Source: Cannabis sativa
Taxonomy: Eukaryota > Streptophyta > Magnoliopsida > Rosales > Cannabaceae
Direction: 5' to 3'
Length of the DNA: 64,000 nucleotides
NCBI RefSeq assembly: GCF_029168945.1
Contig: NC_083604.1
Coordinates: 67,286,211 to 67,350,210 of the forward strand
Below are positions 34,520-44,878 of the stretch, piece after piece (positions within the stretch are counted from its first letter, which is position 1; each line of letters opens with the position of its first letter). The position numbers were made by a program, and so were the translations under genes. A model generated the notes under the pieces. That model made no database searches. It was not told where the DNA came from and worked only from the letters and a program-made list of their open reading frames with translations.

Positions 34520-35674
34520 GCTCATCGTTATGTAATGATGGATCAAATTCTCTACCGAAGAGGACTCAGCATGCCTTATTTAAGGTGTGTATCGGACCCT
34601 GAAGCTAGACAAATCATGCTAGAGGTCCACGAAGGGTTCTGTGGAGATCATACGGGAGGGCCCAGTCTCTCAAAGAAAATATTGAGACAAGGGTACTTCT
34701 AGCCAACAATGAAAAAAGATTGCATAGACTACGACCAAAAGTGTGATTCGTGTCAAAGGTTTGCGAACATACCGAGAGCTCCTCCAAATGAAATCACCCT
34801 AATGACTAGTCCCTGGCCCTTCGCGGTATGGGGAATAGATCTTATTGGGTCCCTGCCAACAGGAAAAGGAGGAGTAAAGTATGCAATAGTAGCAGTAGAC
34901 TACTTCACCAAATGGACGGAGGCTGAGCCCATGAAAACGATAACTGCTAAAAAAGCACTGGACTTTGTTATTAAAAACATAGTGTGTCGATATGGCTTGC
35001 CTCACAAAATAGTCTCTGACAATGGAAAGCAATTCGATTGTGAGGAATTTACTGACTTCTGCAACCAACACGGAGTAGTGAAAAGCTTCTCCGCGGTGGC
35101 CAGACCTCAAACAAACGATCAAGCGGAAGCAGTCAATAAAATCCTAAAGGTCACCTTGAAGAAAAAGATGCTGGCCTGCAAAAACAACTGGCCTAAAGAG
35201 TTGCCAAGAGTGTTATGGGCCTACCAGACGACCCCCAGAACCACGACCGGTCACTTCCCTTTTTCAATGGCGTACGGTTGTGAAGCGATGGTCCCGGTAG
35301 AAACGTTATTCCCATCCCACAGGAGGAGGACTTACGATCCAGCCACGAACCAAGCTTTGCTTCAAGAGGCTTTGGATCAAGTCGAAGAACTCCGGGATGA
35401 GTCTCAAATACGGATGGCAGCTTATTAGAAGAAGGTGACCAAGTATTTTAACTCTAAGGTTAAAAACAGAAAATTTGCTATGGGGGATATGGTCCTAAGA
35501 AGAGTCTTCCCAGCCACCCAGGAACCCGGAGTAGGGGTACTTGGGCCAAATTGGGAAGGACCATATGAAATCGAGGACGAAATCGGCTCCGGCACTTACA
35601 AGCTGAAAAGAATGGATGGAACCATTGTGCCAAGATCCTGGAATGCCGATCACCTCAGAAAATATTACCAATAG
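34520..35674 (+). pseudogene. Gypsy integrase
   Basis: The zinc-binding region (VHEGFCGDHTGG, then CDSCQRFA) is split by a TAG at 34700-34702. The DDE core shows WGIDLIGSLP, IVSDNGKQFD and NDQAEAVNK. After a TAG at 35426-35428 the C-terminal DNA-binding part (GPNWEGPYEIEDE, then SWNADHLRKYY) continues in frame to the final stop. Confidence 0.88.
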
Positions 35675-36169
35675 CCAAAAATGTAACTTAGACTTTGTTT
35701 AAAGAGTTTGTACCATCCAAATGTATGCCTCCTCCACATGTTGAATAAAACTGAGTGCCTTAAAAACAAAGTTTCTATGCCACTCAGGGGAGTACTAGGG
35801 TATACCGCACGGACAGACAGAAAACAAACTAAGTAAAATATCCTGACCCAAAGGGCAGGTCAAAAAAAAAAGAGAAGTATGCACAAAAATAAAAAGCATA
35901 AGTATAAAAATCCTGATCCAAAGGACAGGTCAAAAAAGAGAAATATGTGCGTCAAAAGAGATCACATATAAACATCCTAGCCCAAAGGGCAGGTCAAAAT
36001 ATATACAAATGGCCCGGGGACAGGCCTTAGAAACTGTCTCCCCTTTAAATAAAAAACAGCTACATAAATGTATTGTCTCAAAGTAGTTGTATGTAAATAT
36101 ATATAAAAAGAAAAAATATATAAAAGAAGTGGGTGGAATCCTGGTTGTACTGGGTTAATCTCGAGCGGC
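35675..36169. repeat. Post-pol spacer with short direct repeats
   Basis: Three copies of CCTGAYCCAAAGGRCAGGTC-like words (35842, 35911 and 35976 approximately) separated by A-rich stretches. No coding sequence. Confidence 0.55.
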
Positions 36170-39100
36170 TCAGTCAATGCGCGGAGGAAGGCGAGGTCCG
36201 ATGCGCGCCTCTACCATGGCATCAAGCTTCTTCTTCTTCTCCCAAAATTTGGCAATCATTTCCTCAGGTTTGGGGTAGAAGGTAAGCTTGATATTTTGGT
36301 CGTTGGTAGACCAAGCCATGAAGACTCCATCATCGAAGCGCTTAGGGAACCGACCGCAGGAAACGGGAGAAAGAAGCTCAACTCTTTTTGCCTTCTTGGA
36401 GGCTTGTTCCTTGAAGTCCCTGAGCTCCTTCAGCTCCGCGGCTAGAGCGGCCCTAGACTTTAAGTTTGCTTGGTGAGTTTCCTCTAAGGATCTCACCTTG
36501 GCAACCATCTCGTCCAAGGCTTCCCTGGCCTCCCTGAGCTCCCGCTTGGCCTTTGCAGTGGCCTCACCTTCCGCCCTCAGCTCCTCTTGATGCTTGGCCT
36601 CCAGCCTGTCTCTCCGCAGGGCCTCATCCCGGATCATGGCCTCCGCCTGGGCTTCCCTCCGCTTAGCCTCCTCCTCATTGGCCTTGGCAGCAGCCTCCCG
36701 GCGCTCAGCAGCCTCCTGGTAAAGCTGCCTCTCCGCAGTGAGGTCCTGAAGAACCTTCCTGACTTCGTTCATGTCCCCAAAATCAGACAGAACGAAGCCG
36801 TGGTTGATTATGTTCCTGGAGAGGCGGCCAGCCTCAGCAGCAAGCTAAACAACAATGCAAGTGTAAGAAAGAATCTCCAAAAAAGAATAAGGGGAAAAAC
36901 AAAATTACAAAGCACTTACCACAGTGAGGGAGTGGCTGAGGTCCTGGACTTGGAAGATGGAGTTCAAGGAGGCACAAGTAGCGAACCGCTTAGGCGCGCA
37001 CCGGGTAAGCTGAGACGCAAACTCGCCAGTCATCTCCGCGGCGAAGGGAGCCAAGGTGGGCCCAAGGAAGCGACGGAACCAGTCCGATAGGGGGTCCAAA
37101 TTTAGGTCCCACGAATCTTGGTACTCCGGGTTGTTGATGGTTTCTTGCACCTCAACCCGCAGAACCCTCCTAAGGGCTTCCACCTCAACAAACCCCCGGG
37201 AGTATTCATCCATGGTGTAGTTATGCTTAGCTATCCGGAGCTCCTGCCTCGCCTCGTCTCCAGGAACCGGAGTCAGCACAATGTTAGGAGGGGCAGTATG
37301 CTCTTCCATGGGAGAGACCCCACCATCAAGACCGTGGGCCGGAGTGTCAGCTCTCCGAGGCCGCTTGGGCTCTTCCTGGGCAATCATTTTTCCCTTACGC
37401 TTGCGAATCAGAGCAACCTCTTTCTCTTCTTCACTTTTTTCAGCTTCCTCAGGAAGAGCCCGGAGCCCTCCTGCACCTTCTTCAACTTCCTCAGAAAAGC
37501 CCCATTGCTTTTCTTGACCTTCTCCCGGCAGCACCTCCTCGTCATCCACTAAATCAATAGTGTCGGGGGAGCGCTGGAAGAAATCTTTAGAGCAGGGGCC
37601 ATTGGGGAAGAAGTAAAGGCAGGAGGAGCCTCAGGAGTGTGAACCCCAGCGAGCTGATCCAAGATGGCGTCCATGGAGATACCTGCTACAATAAAAGAAA
37701 GCAAGTGTTAGAACATCCGTGGGAAACCACCAACACAAGATATGACAAATAAGCTAGTCCTACCCTGACTCTCTAATTCGGTCCTAGCAAAGTTCTGAAT
37801 TTTTACGCTGGCAGCATCATCTCCAAGATAGCTGTCCAAAGGCCGGAACCAGCTGGATGTAATGTAAGCTGAAGGACCTAAAGGAACAGGCTCCGAAGGA
37901 CCAGAACCCATCCGGGACCGACCTAGGAAATCTCCTAAGTTTGAAAAATAAAATTCCTTCAAATGATCTCCCCACCGGGTCGAGGGCATCCTAAACCTAT
38001 ACAGACGCTCGTCGAACCCTACGGGCCTAAGACTGGCATACTCGCCAACAGAAGGAACATAATGAACTGCCAAAGGAAACTTACCGCCGGCGCCGGAAGT
38101 GCTGGCACCAGGAGCCCCAGTGTTCGGCTCTGGAACCAAAGGTTGTGGCCTGGGAGCCCTTCTCTCCGTTGAATCCCCAATGTGAATGGGCTTCCCGGCA
38201 ATCGCCTGACTCCTTCTCTCCACCGGGCTCCCCACGCGGAGCGTCCTCCTGGAAGCCGCCTGGGCCTTAGAGTACGCCTTCTCCTGGGCCTTCCGGTAGA
38301 GATACTCCTGGTATTTCTTCTCTGCCGTGGCGATGATCTCGTCCCGGAAGGTCTTCTCCGCGACCGGCGCCCTCACATTGGGGCAGATGACCCGGGAAAG
38401 GTTAGAGTCCTCCACGGATTGATGCGGAAGGATGAGTTTTGCCTTCCTACAGTTCTCCGTAGTGACCAGACCCCCGACGTCAAGATCGGCCCAGTCGTAA
38501 GAGGCAAAGGCCTGGGCTCTCCGAAGAAAGGCCTGAGTAGGTGCAGTCCGTTCATATGGAGGAATCCTCACCCACTCAGTAAGGAGCTCTGGGTGGTCCA
38601 CTGCCCGGAACCCGGAGGAGAAGAAAAAGCGATGGCGGTACTCCTTGACGTGAGTCTGCCTGTTATACGGGACCATCCCTTCGTTAGCAGGGTGGGCCCG
38701 GAACCCATAAAAACCGTCCTTAAGTTTGTCCCCCTTCTTGGGGACGGAAACAAGTTCATAAAAATACAAAATTTCCGCCGGGCGGGGAGATCCCCATCCT
38801 CGGGCGGCATAAAAAATAAATAAGCCTGAAAGCAGGCGGTATGCTTGGGGAATAAGTTGGTATGGCGCAAGGCCGACAAAAACTAGAAAATTAACAAAGT
38901 AGTCCTGAAGAGGAAGCATGGCCCCAGCCATCAGGTGCGTTTGGCTCCAAGCCCCGAAGCCGCCGTAGTTGTGGTTGGGCGTCTCCGCGTCGCGAGGTGG
39001 CCGATGATAGGTCCCTGAGGTGGAAGGCTTGATTCCAGCAACCTCCACGATGTTCTCCAATTGGTGGGGACAGGTCAAGGTGGAATAAAGCTCAGCCGCT

Positions 39101-39219
39101 TCCCATCCGGTCGCCCGGGACTTATACCCCTCCTGGGCAACGGGTCCCAGGGAGACCTCTTCAAGGGTAGCCATGCGCTTACCACTTTTCTTTGATGACT
39201 TTGAGCCAGAAGCAGACAT
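36170..39219 (-). CDS. Antisense spliced gene of the Tat element (Transposase_28-like)
   Basis: Three exons read against gag-pol. Exon 1: 39219-37764, starting at MSASGSKSSKKSGKR, with a central region (YFVNFLVFVGLAPYQLIPQ, then FIFYAARGWG) of the plant 'putative gypsy type transposon' family. Donor G|GTAGGA, acceptor TTGTAG. Exon 2: about 37685-36920, rich in Glu/Lys, with DSWDLNLDPLSDWFRRFLG. Donor TGTG|GTAAGT, acceptor GTTTAG. Exon 3: 36844-36170, a strong coiled coil (NEEEAKRREAQAEAM and more) with a conserved end FYPKPEEMIAKFWEKKKKLD. An upstream ATG (39270) in the open frame is less likely as start. Exon 2 seems to change frame near 37620, so the product may be broken. Extra ORFs, some antisense, are known in Tat elements; their function is not established. 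Confidence 0.7.
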
Positions 39220-40196
39220 TTTTCTATTCTGTAAAAAGAGTAAGATTCCAGCAGTTAGGCCCCATACCAAACCCTAAAATAAGAAAAAGGGAATGGGGGT
39301 ACCCTAACCGCTGGAAAGAGGCCCCCTCCGGACACGTGTCGCACAAGAAACCCTAGAAGGATTCCCTGGACAAGTGTCGGGTGCAGTAAATTCACAGAAG
39401 ACGGCTTTACGCAATAAAGAAAACAGAAAGAAAAGAGTCTGTCATATGCCCTAAGCAACCATTATACGAAGAACGTATGGCCTTCTACAAAGAAAATACA
39501 CAATAACAACAGAGGCGTGACAATAGCAATCCTATCACTAGAGCAGTACATTCAAACAGACTATATGAAGGATTTAAACACTTGCATGCCCAGAAATTTC
39601 GAATGCAAATCCAGAAAAGAACAAACAGATAAGTAATAGCATGCCATTCAATAATAAAGCAAAGGATGCAAAAAACTTACGATGAAGTGTTGAACTGGGG
39701 GTCCTGTTACGAGTCGAGTAAAGACAAGAAGGACTGGTAGCAACGAGCGAAGAAGAACTGGAAAAATCGCAAAGTGTTTAAAGGCCTTGTTCTAGGTCTG
39801 AGAATTTTCTCTCTAGGAAATTTGAGCAAAGTTGGCAAGAAATGGGAAGTAACCGAAATGAAGAAAAGGTGGTGGCTTTTATAGGCAAAAATGCATGAGG
39901 AACATGCGTCATCACCTACCAATCGAACGGTGAGGGAAGGGCACGATTCAAATGCTCAAAGATCAACGGACCAGATTGATTTGCAATAAAGGCGGTGGAA
40001 ACGCTTGAGTATCCGTCTGACACCATTAATGCGCCGTATCAATCAATGGGCGTGAAACGAATCGACCTCTGCAAAAAGTGAATCGCTGCATTAAAAGCCA
40101 TCATTAAATACACCCTCACGCGCTCAAAGCTCGTGCCAGGAAACCGAGGAGTCAACCGGAGGCACTTGAACAAGCCTTGTTTCATTTTTCAAATAA
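39220..40196. other. Untranslated region between antisense gene and 3' LTR
   Basis: Should contain the promoter and leader of the antisense gene. No convincing coding sequence. Confidence 0.4.
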
Positions 40197-40215
40197 ACAA
40201 GGCTTGGGGGGTAAA
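40197..40215 (+). other. Gypsy polypurine tract region
   Basis: AAGGCTTGGGGGGTAAA directly before the 3' LTR. Confidence 0.7.
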
Positions 40216-40994
40216 TGTTGCCCCTAACTTTTCCCAATATACGTGGACCAATCAGACAGGGACACGTGGATCAAGCAATTCACAATATTTGCTAAGTCTT
40301 TATGCCATAAGGTAACGTCCCGGACGTAGGTCCCGGAGAAGGCACATGGAACTCAATATGCTCCCGGAAGCTCATATAACGCTAAGGCGTCTCCGCGAGG
40401 TGTCAGGTTTCTCCTGAGCAATCAAGTCGCATTAAATGCCGCATGGGAGGAAGCGTGTTGGGACTGCTACACGCAATAAAGTCTGACGGCACAACCTCCA
40501 ACCAGCAGCGCCACAGTAATGATCATTTAAGTCTAGCGACAGGTACACTGTGAAGAGTCACGTCAATCAAAAGGCAATAAGGACATTCCACATAAAAACC
40601 CTACAGCACCTAGGGATTTGACCATGCATTACCCATGGTATATTCATTGGGAATACTCAACTTTATGGATACTTACAGATACACTTGTAAGGACAATTTT
40701 AGGGATTACCCCGCCAAAAACACTATAAATACCCCCTCAAAGCTCATTAAATGGGATCGAGAATCTTGGGCTGCATATGAGCAAGTAGAGTAAATACTCA
40801 CCAAGAACATTCTCTGTATTTATAAGGGTGAAACTCTCCCAAGTATATTCTCTGTATTAAATACATCCATTAATAACAAAGACTCGTGGACTAAGGCTCG
40901 TTAACGCCCCAACCACGTAAAAATCCTTCTCTCACTTTCTTACAGCTCGGTAATTTTATAATATTTTATTAGTTGCCAAAAATCTCGGTCAACA
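40216..40994 (+). repeat. Gypsy 3' LTR
   Basis: 779 bp, the partner of 28859-29637. Most differences between the two are transitions. Confidence 0.92.
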
Positions 40995-41811
40995 ATAAAA
41001 TTGTAATCTCACAAAAAAAAAACGTTCACAAAATTACGAGTTTCTAAAAAATCCTTCAATTTTGTTCCAGTTATAACACCAAGAAAACAACAGCCACACT
41101 TCCATCTGAGGTTAAGAACTGCCATTGATATGCAATAACCACCACCATCTAGTCATCTACTTCGAGGAAACTCCAATATCTGAGGCTTCTCCTCCTCCCC
41201 TTCGTCTTCATGGTTGTACGCATTCTTCATCAGATCTGGATTGGGGTGTGAATATATAGGGTAAATGTGGTGGGAAGATCTCACATGGTTCAAATCTAAG
41301 GTGAGAAGAAGAAAAATTAATAAGAAAAAGGAAGATGAAGATTTACAGGTTGCAGAGAGAGACTAAGAACAATGGTTTCTAATCTTTAAGAACATAGAAG
41401 AATGATAAAAAGAATTGCTCTACTCCCTGATGTAAAATATAGGCGTGTGCGCACATGGCGTTCAGGTGTCTTGACATTTGCATACCTGAAAGAATATAGA
41501 GAAGAAAAATATGAAACAAACAATCATATTTTGGAGATGGAGCAAAATTTATACAATACTGGAATTTAACCAGGAAACTACCAGTTATATAAATATTTTT
41601 TAAAAAAATAAATAAAAAGGAAATATTTCAAATCAATAATAATTACTTTTTCAATAAACTTTGCTTTGGTGGTTTTCTGACTAAAATAAAATTTGTTGGT
41701 GATCCTTTTAATTAAAAACAAATACAAAAATTGGTATTTTCCAAATGCACAAAACAAAATGCATGAGTAATGTACAGTCTTCTCGCCTAAACTTGGTTCA
41801 CATCAAGAATG
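40995..41811 (-). other. Right flank of the Gypsy element with a possible terminal exon
   Basis: On the minus strand 41300-41133 looks exon-like: after a TTCTCACCTTAG acceptor a frame runs IYSHPNPDLMKNAYNHEDE and ends QILEFPRSR plus stop. No upstream exon could be joined with confidence. The rest is AT-rich. Confidence 0.3.
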
Positions 41812-42424
41812 AGAACGTGACCGCACAAACTCTTCGAGTCTATCCCACACCTCTAATGCTGCAGCTCTATCTTGATGCCGTTTGTTCTTACTAATCTGCA
41901 CATTAAAATTCCAAATATAAGTGTAATTTAACAAACAAACAAAAAATAGAAATCAAACACAAAGAAAGTGAATTGGAAAGCAGAACTTCAATGTACTAAA
42001 GATCAAGGAAATAAGCAGTTCAAAAATGGAAAACAGAATGCTTACTGAGATAATCTTCACATTCCACTGCTTCACAGTCTTCCCCAATTTTGCCTCCCTT
42101 CATATGCATCTTCGGTTTCGGGTTAGGGTCATAACCCATTTCATCGTCGTAGCCACCCATACCTCTGTCGTCGGCGGTCATAAGCCAACTCTTAGCCACC
42201 AACCCATCTTTCCTCTGCTGCGATTTGATTCGATACCCATCTTTGTGGCTTTCTAACAAAGCTTCACGGTCCTTTAGTGGTCGCTCGCTCGATCTAATCA
42301 ACGCCATAAATTTATTTCACAAATCAAAAACAAAACAAATAAATGAAATCATAAATTTCTGGAGAATAACGAAAGATATTAAGATTTTTCTGAAGCAAAA
42401 GAAAACGGCAAAAGAAACTTACCA
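41812..42424 (-). CDS. Small spliced gene, unidentified
   Basis: The minus-strand ATG at 42307 opens MALIRSSERPLKDREALLES and continues for about 87 codons, hydrophilic, with a Gly/Asp-rich stretch and MHMKGGKIGEDCEAVEC. A donor CTCA|GTAAG lies at 42045. A second exon follows acceptor GTGCAG (41896) and encodes KNKRHQDRAAALEVWDRLEE to a stop at 41812. Upstream, GTG|GTAAGT at about 42423 and CAG near 42360 suggest a leader intron. The canonical GT-AG join puts exon 2 out of frame and gives an early stop; joining at the AGTAAG shared by both sites keeps the frame but is non-canonical. Family not recognised. Codon content and splice signals suggest a real gene. Confidence 0.5.
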
Positions 42425-42470
42425 CAATCTGATAACAAATTTGATCCATGACCTTTCTCCATCTTCCTGT

Positions 42471-42571
42471 GGAAATTTTAGAGTAAGAGATTGTAAAAGA
42501 AGAAAACTTTTTGTGGGTTTTTGATATTGAAGAAGAAAACTTTTTGTGGGTTTGTGCCTAAAAGGCTCTGC
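42471..42571. repeat. 101-bp direct repeat, copy 1
   Basis: Nearly identical to 42735-42835. Each copy also contains AAGAAAACTTTTTGTGGGTTT twice. The pair flanks 163 bases of GC-richer sequence that looks like the transcribed leader of the minus-strand gene. Confidence 0.8.
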
Positions 42572-42734
42572 AAACGTTTGCCGGAGTTGGATTTCTTGAG
42601 ATCCGGCCAGAGATAGTTGGAGGTGAGACGAGTCGACCGCGGCGGCGCATTCGTCGAGATGAAGTCGGAGATAATAGCTCCACCACACATGGTTCTCGAT
42701 CCACAGCACACAAAGCCTAGATTGAAATGGTTAT

Positions 42735-42835
42735 GGAAATTTTAGAGTAAGAGATTGTAAAAGAAGAAAACTTTTTGTGGGTTTTTGATATTGAAGAAGA
42801 AAACTTTTTGTGGGTTTGTGCCTAAAAGGCTCTGC
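42735..42835. repeat. 101-bp direct repeat, copy 2
   Basis: Partner of 42471-42571. Confidence 0.8.
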
Positions 42836-43189
42836 TTTTAAATTGTCAATGATCATCCATAACCTTTTTGATAACTTTTTGATATTCAGTTCATCATGGA
42901 AAGTAGGATTGAAAGTGACCCATGGCTACACAATATCAGTTTTAGGATATTTAATTGAGGTGATTGTTAATATCAGTTCAAATTCAAATATTTTATTTAG
43001 GATATTTATTATTATTTTATTATAAATATATAATATTTTATTATTTTATTAAATAAAAATTAAAAGTCACCTATAAAATTCTCAAAAACCAAAAATTTCA
43101 ATTATATAGGTATACTTTATATAGAATAAATATATATAGTTAAAAAAAAATTAACATCGTGGGAAGTGCCGGTTGTTTAATAGTTATAT
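42836..43189. other. AT-rich spacer
   Basis: No gene or repeat recognised. Confidence 0.4.
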
Positions 43190-43535
43190 ATTCAAATACA
43201 CTTTAATAATAATAATAATAATTGACGAGTCCACTACAATATATAATATTGCTGTCGGCATCTCATAATAATAATAAGAATATATTGGATTGCTCATAGG
43301 CCATAGGATGTAAAGATTTGTTTTCTGGAATATACTAATCTGATTGACAAAAAAAAAATATACTGATACCACCATTAATGTAATGGGCGACCGAATTAAT
43401 ATGAAAAATATTAATTTCAAGAAAATGAGATAAAAAAGATCATCACAATAATCTTTTGAGAGTTTTTCACATAAAGCCATTATTACAACAGAACGAGCTG
43501 AGAAAAAAAAATCAATTGAAAAAACTACGTACAAC
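43190..43535 (+). promoter_or_regulatory. Duplicated UGT upstream region
   Basis: Matches 44620-44878 upstream of UGT copy 2, with one extra stretch of about 70 bases (near 43290-43365). The shared parts include GATACCACCATT, GCGACCGAAYTAATATGAAA and AACGAGCTGAGA. Confidence 0.65.
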
Positions 43536-43627
43536 ATGGCTCCTTCACCAACTGAGAAAACGTTAATGGCGAAGGACCAAGTCGACAGTAATAAGCTTCA
43601 CATAGCCATGTTCCCATGGCTGGCCTT
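43536..43627 (+). pseudogene. Truncated UGT fragment
   Basis: The first 30 codons of the UGT gene (MAPSPTEKTLMAKDQVDSNK, then LHIAMFPWLA) with their leader. The sequence then breaks into unrelated AT-rich DNA just before the catalytic His. It is the remnant of a third copy in the local duplication. Confidence 0.9.
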
Positions 43628-44619
43628 AAAAAAATTCTTCTTCCACAAGGCATGTAAAATTTACTCATATCCATGAGAGATGGCATTAAAAAAAGTGTAA
43701 TTTTGTCGCTCTAAACAATCGAATGTGGAATTCTCATCTTTCTCAGAGTGCATTGAGTTGGAAAGATTATCTCCATAAATGAACCTAGAGAAAAAAAGAA
43801 AGTATTAAAACAATAAATTATATCTAAAAATAAAATAAAATGTGTATTGATTTGAGACATAATTAAATACCTATATATTATATATAAGTAGCCACCCAAA
43901 AAAAATTACAAAATCACAGCTTGCCTTTCCATAGAAGTAACAATAAAGATTCACATGTATATATGTCAATATCATTATAAAGATAAATTAATAAACTATA
44001 TATCAACACTAATTAACCATATATATAAGAACACTAATAATTGTCAATATGATTAATATGTGTAAACAAAATTAAGAAAACGTGAAAAATAATTGATAGA
44101 GGCACTGTGAAAGGAAGAGAAGAGAGAGTAAATGATAAAAAATAATTTTGTTTGAGAATATATGGTAGATATATAGATAGTATAGAATAGTTAGTTTATA
44201 TAGTTAATTATTAATACTTATAAATAGATTAAAAAAAGAAAATTAATTTAAAGTGACATGTCACCTTAAATATATAGATTTATAATTATTTTTCGTGTAG
44301 TTTTTAATTGGCTTTTTAAAATTATTTTTTAATTAATTAATTAGTCAATATTTATAAGTTTTTAATAAAAAATTTGAAAAATGAGTGAATCAAAGAGTAA
44401 ACAAATAATAATGATTAGAGAGATCTTGCCATGTCACCGCCTGTATTTCTCTTTTATATAGATATATAGATAGATTAGTAAATGATGTGGAAAAATCAGA
44501 ATATGTGGGAACCATTTATTGGAGGGACAGGGATGGCACGATAAATTTGGGACAGCTGATTTTTTTTTTTCTCTACTTGTAGTTTTTCCCATATTATATA
44601 TTAAATAAAAAAAATTGGG
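43628..44619. other. AT-rich DNA between UGT fragment and UGT copy 2
   Basis: Not related to UGT coding sequence, so inserted or recombined at the break. No coding frame of note. Confidence 0.4.
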
Positions 44620-44878
44620 GTCCATATAGTAATAATAAAAATTGATGAGTCCAGCATTTCATAATATATAATATTGATCTCGCCATCTCAAGATAATAAT
44701 AATAATATATTGATACCACCATTGTAATGCGCGACCGAACTAATATGAAAAATATTACATTTCAAGAAAAAGAGATTAAAAAGATCATCACAATCTTCTG
44801 AGAGCTTTTCACATAAAGCCATTATTACAACAGAACGAGCTGAGAGACAAAAAAAATTCAATTGAAAAAAATACGTAG
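44620..44878 (+). promoter_or_regulatory. Upstream region and leader of UGT copy 2
   Basis: Shared with 43190-43535 and, near the ATG, with UGT copy 1. A TATA-like CATAATATATAATATTG lies near 44659. Confidence 0.45.

Larger units (their letters stand above)
28859..40994 (+). mobile_element. Tat-lineage Gypsy LTR retrotransposon, 12.1 kb
   Basis: Two 779-bp LTRs (about a dozen differences by eye), an ATAAA duplication on both sides (28854-28858 and 40995-40999), primer site, gag-pol on the plus strand and a purine tract. Two features mark the Tat lineage of Ty3/Gypsy: a second, archaeal-type RNase H after the usual one, and a long extra region between integrase and 3' LTR that here carries an antisense spliced gene. 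The pol frame has six stops, so the copy is not autonomous. Confidence 0.93.

Noticed and set aside
31829..35428. Programmed amber readthrough as the reason for repeated TAG
   Set aside because: Six stops spread through catalytic domains is too many for a readthrough strategy. Deamination at CHG sites is simpler. Kept only as a test in the findings.
44430..44480. Possible Helitron terminus near the TATATAGATATATAGATAG stretch
   Set aside because: No CTRRT end with a preceding hairpin could be confirmed.
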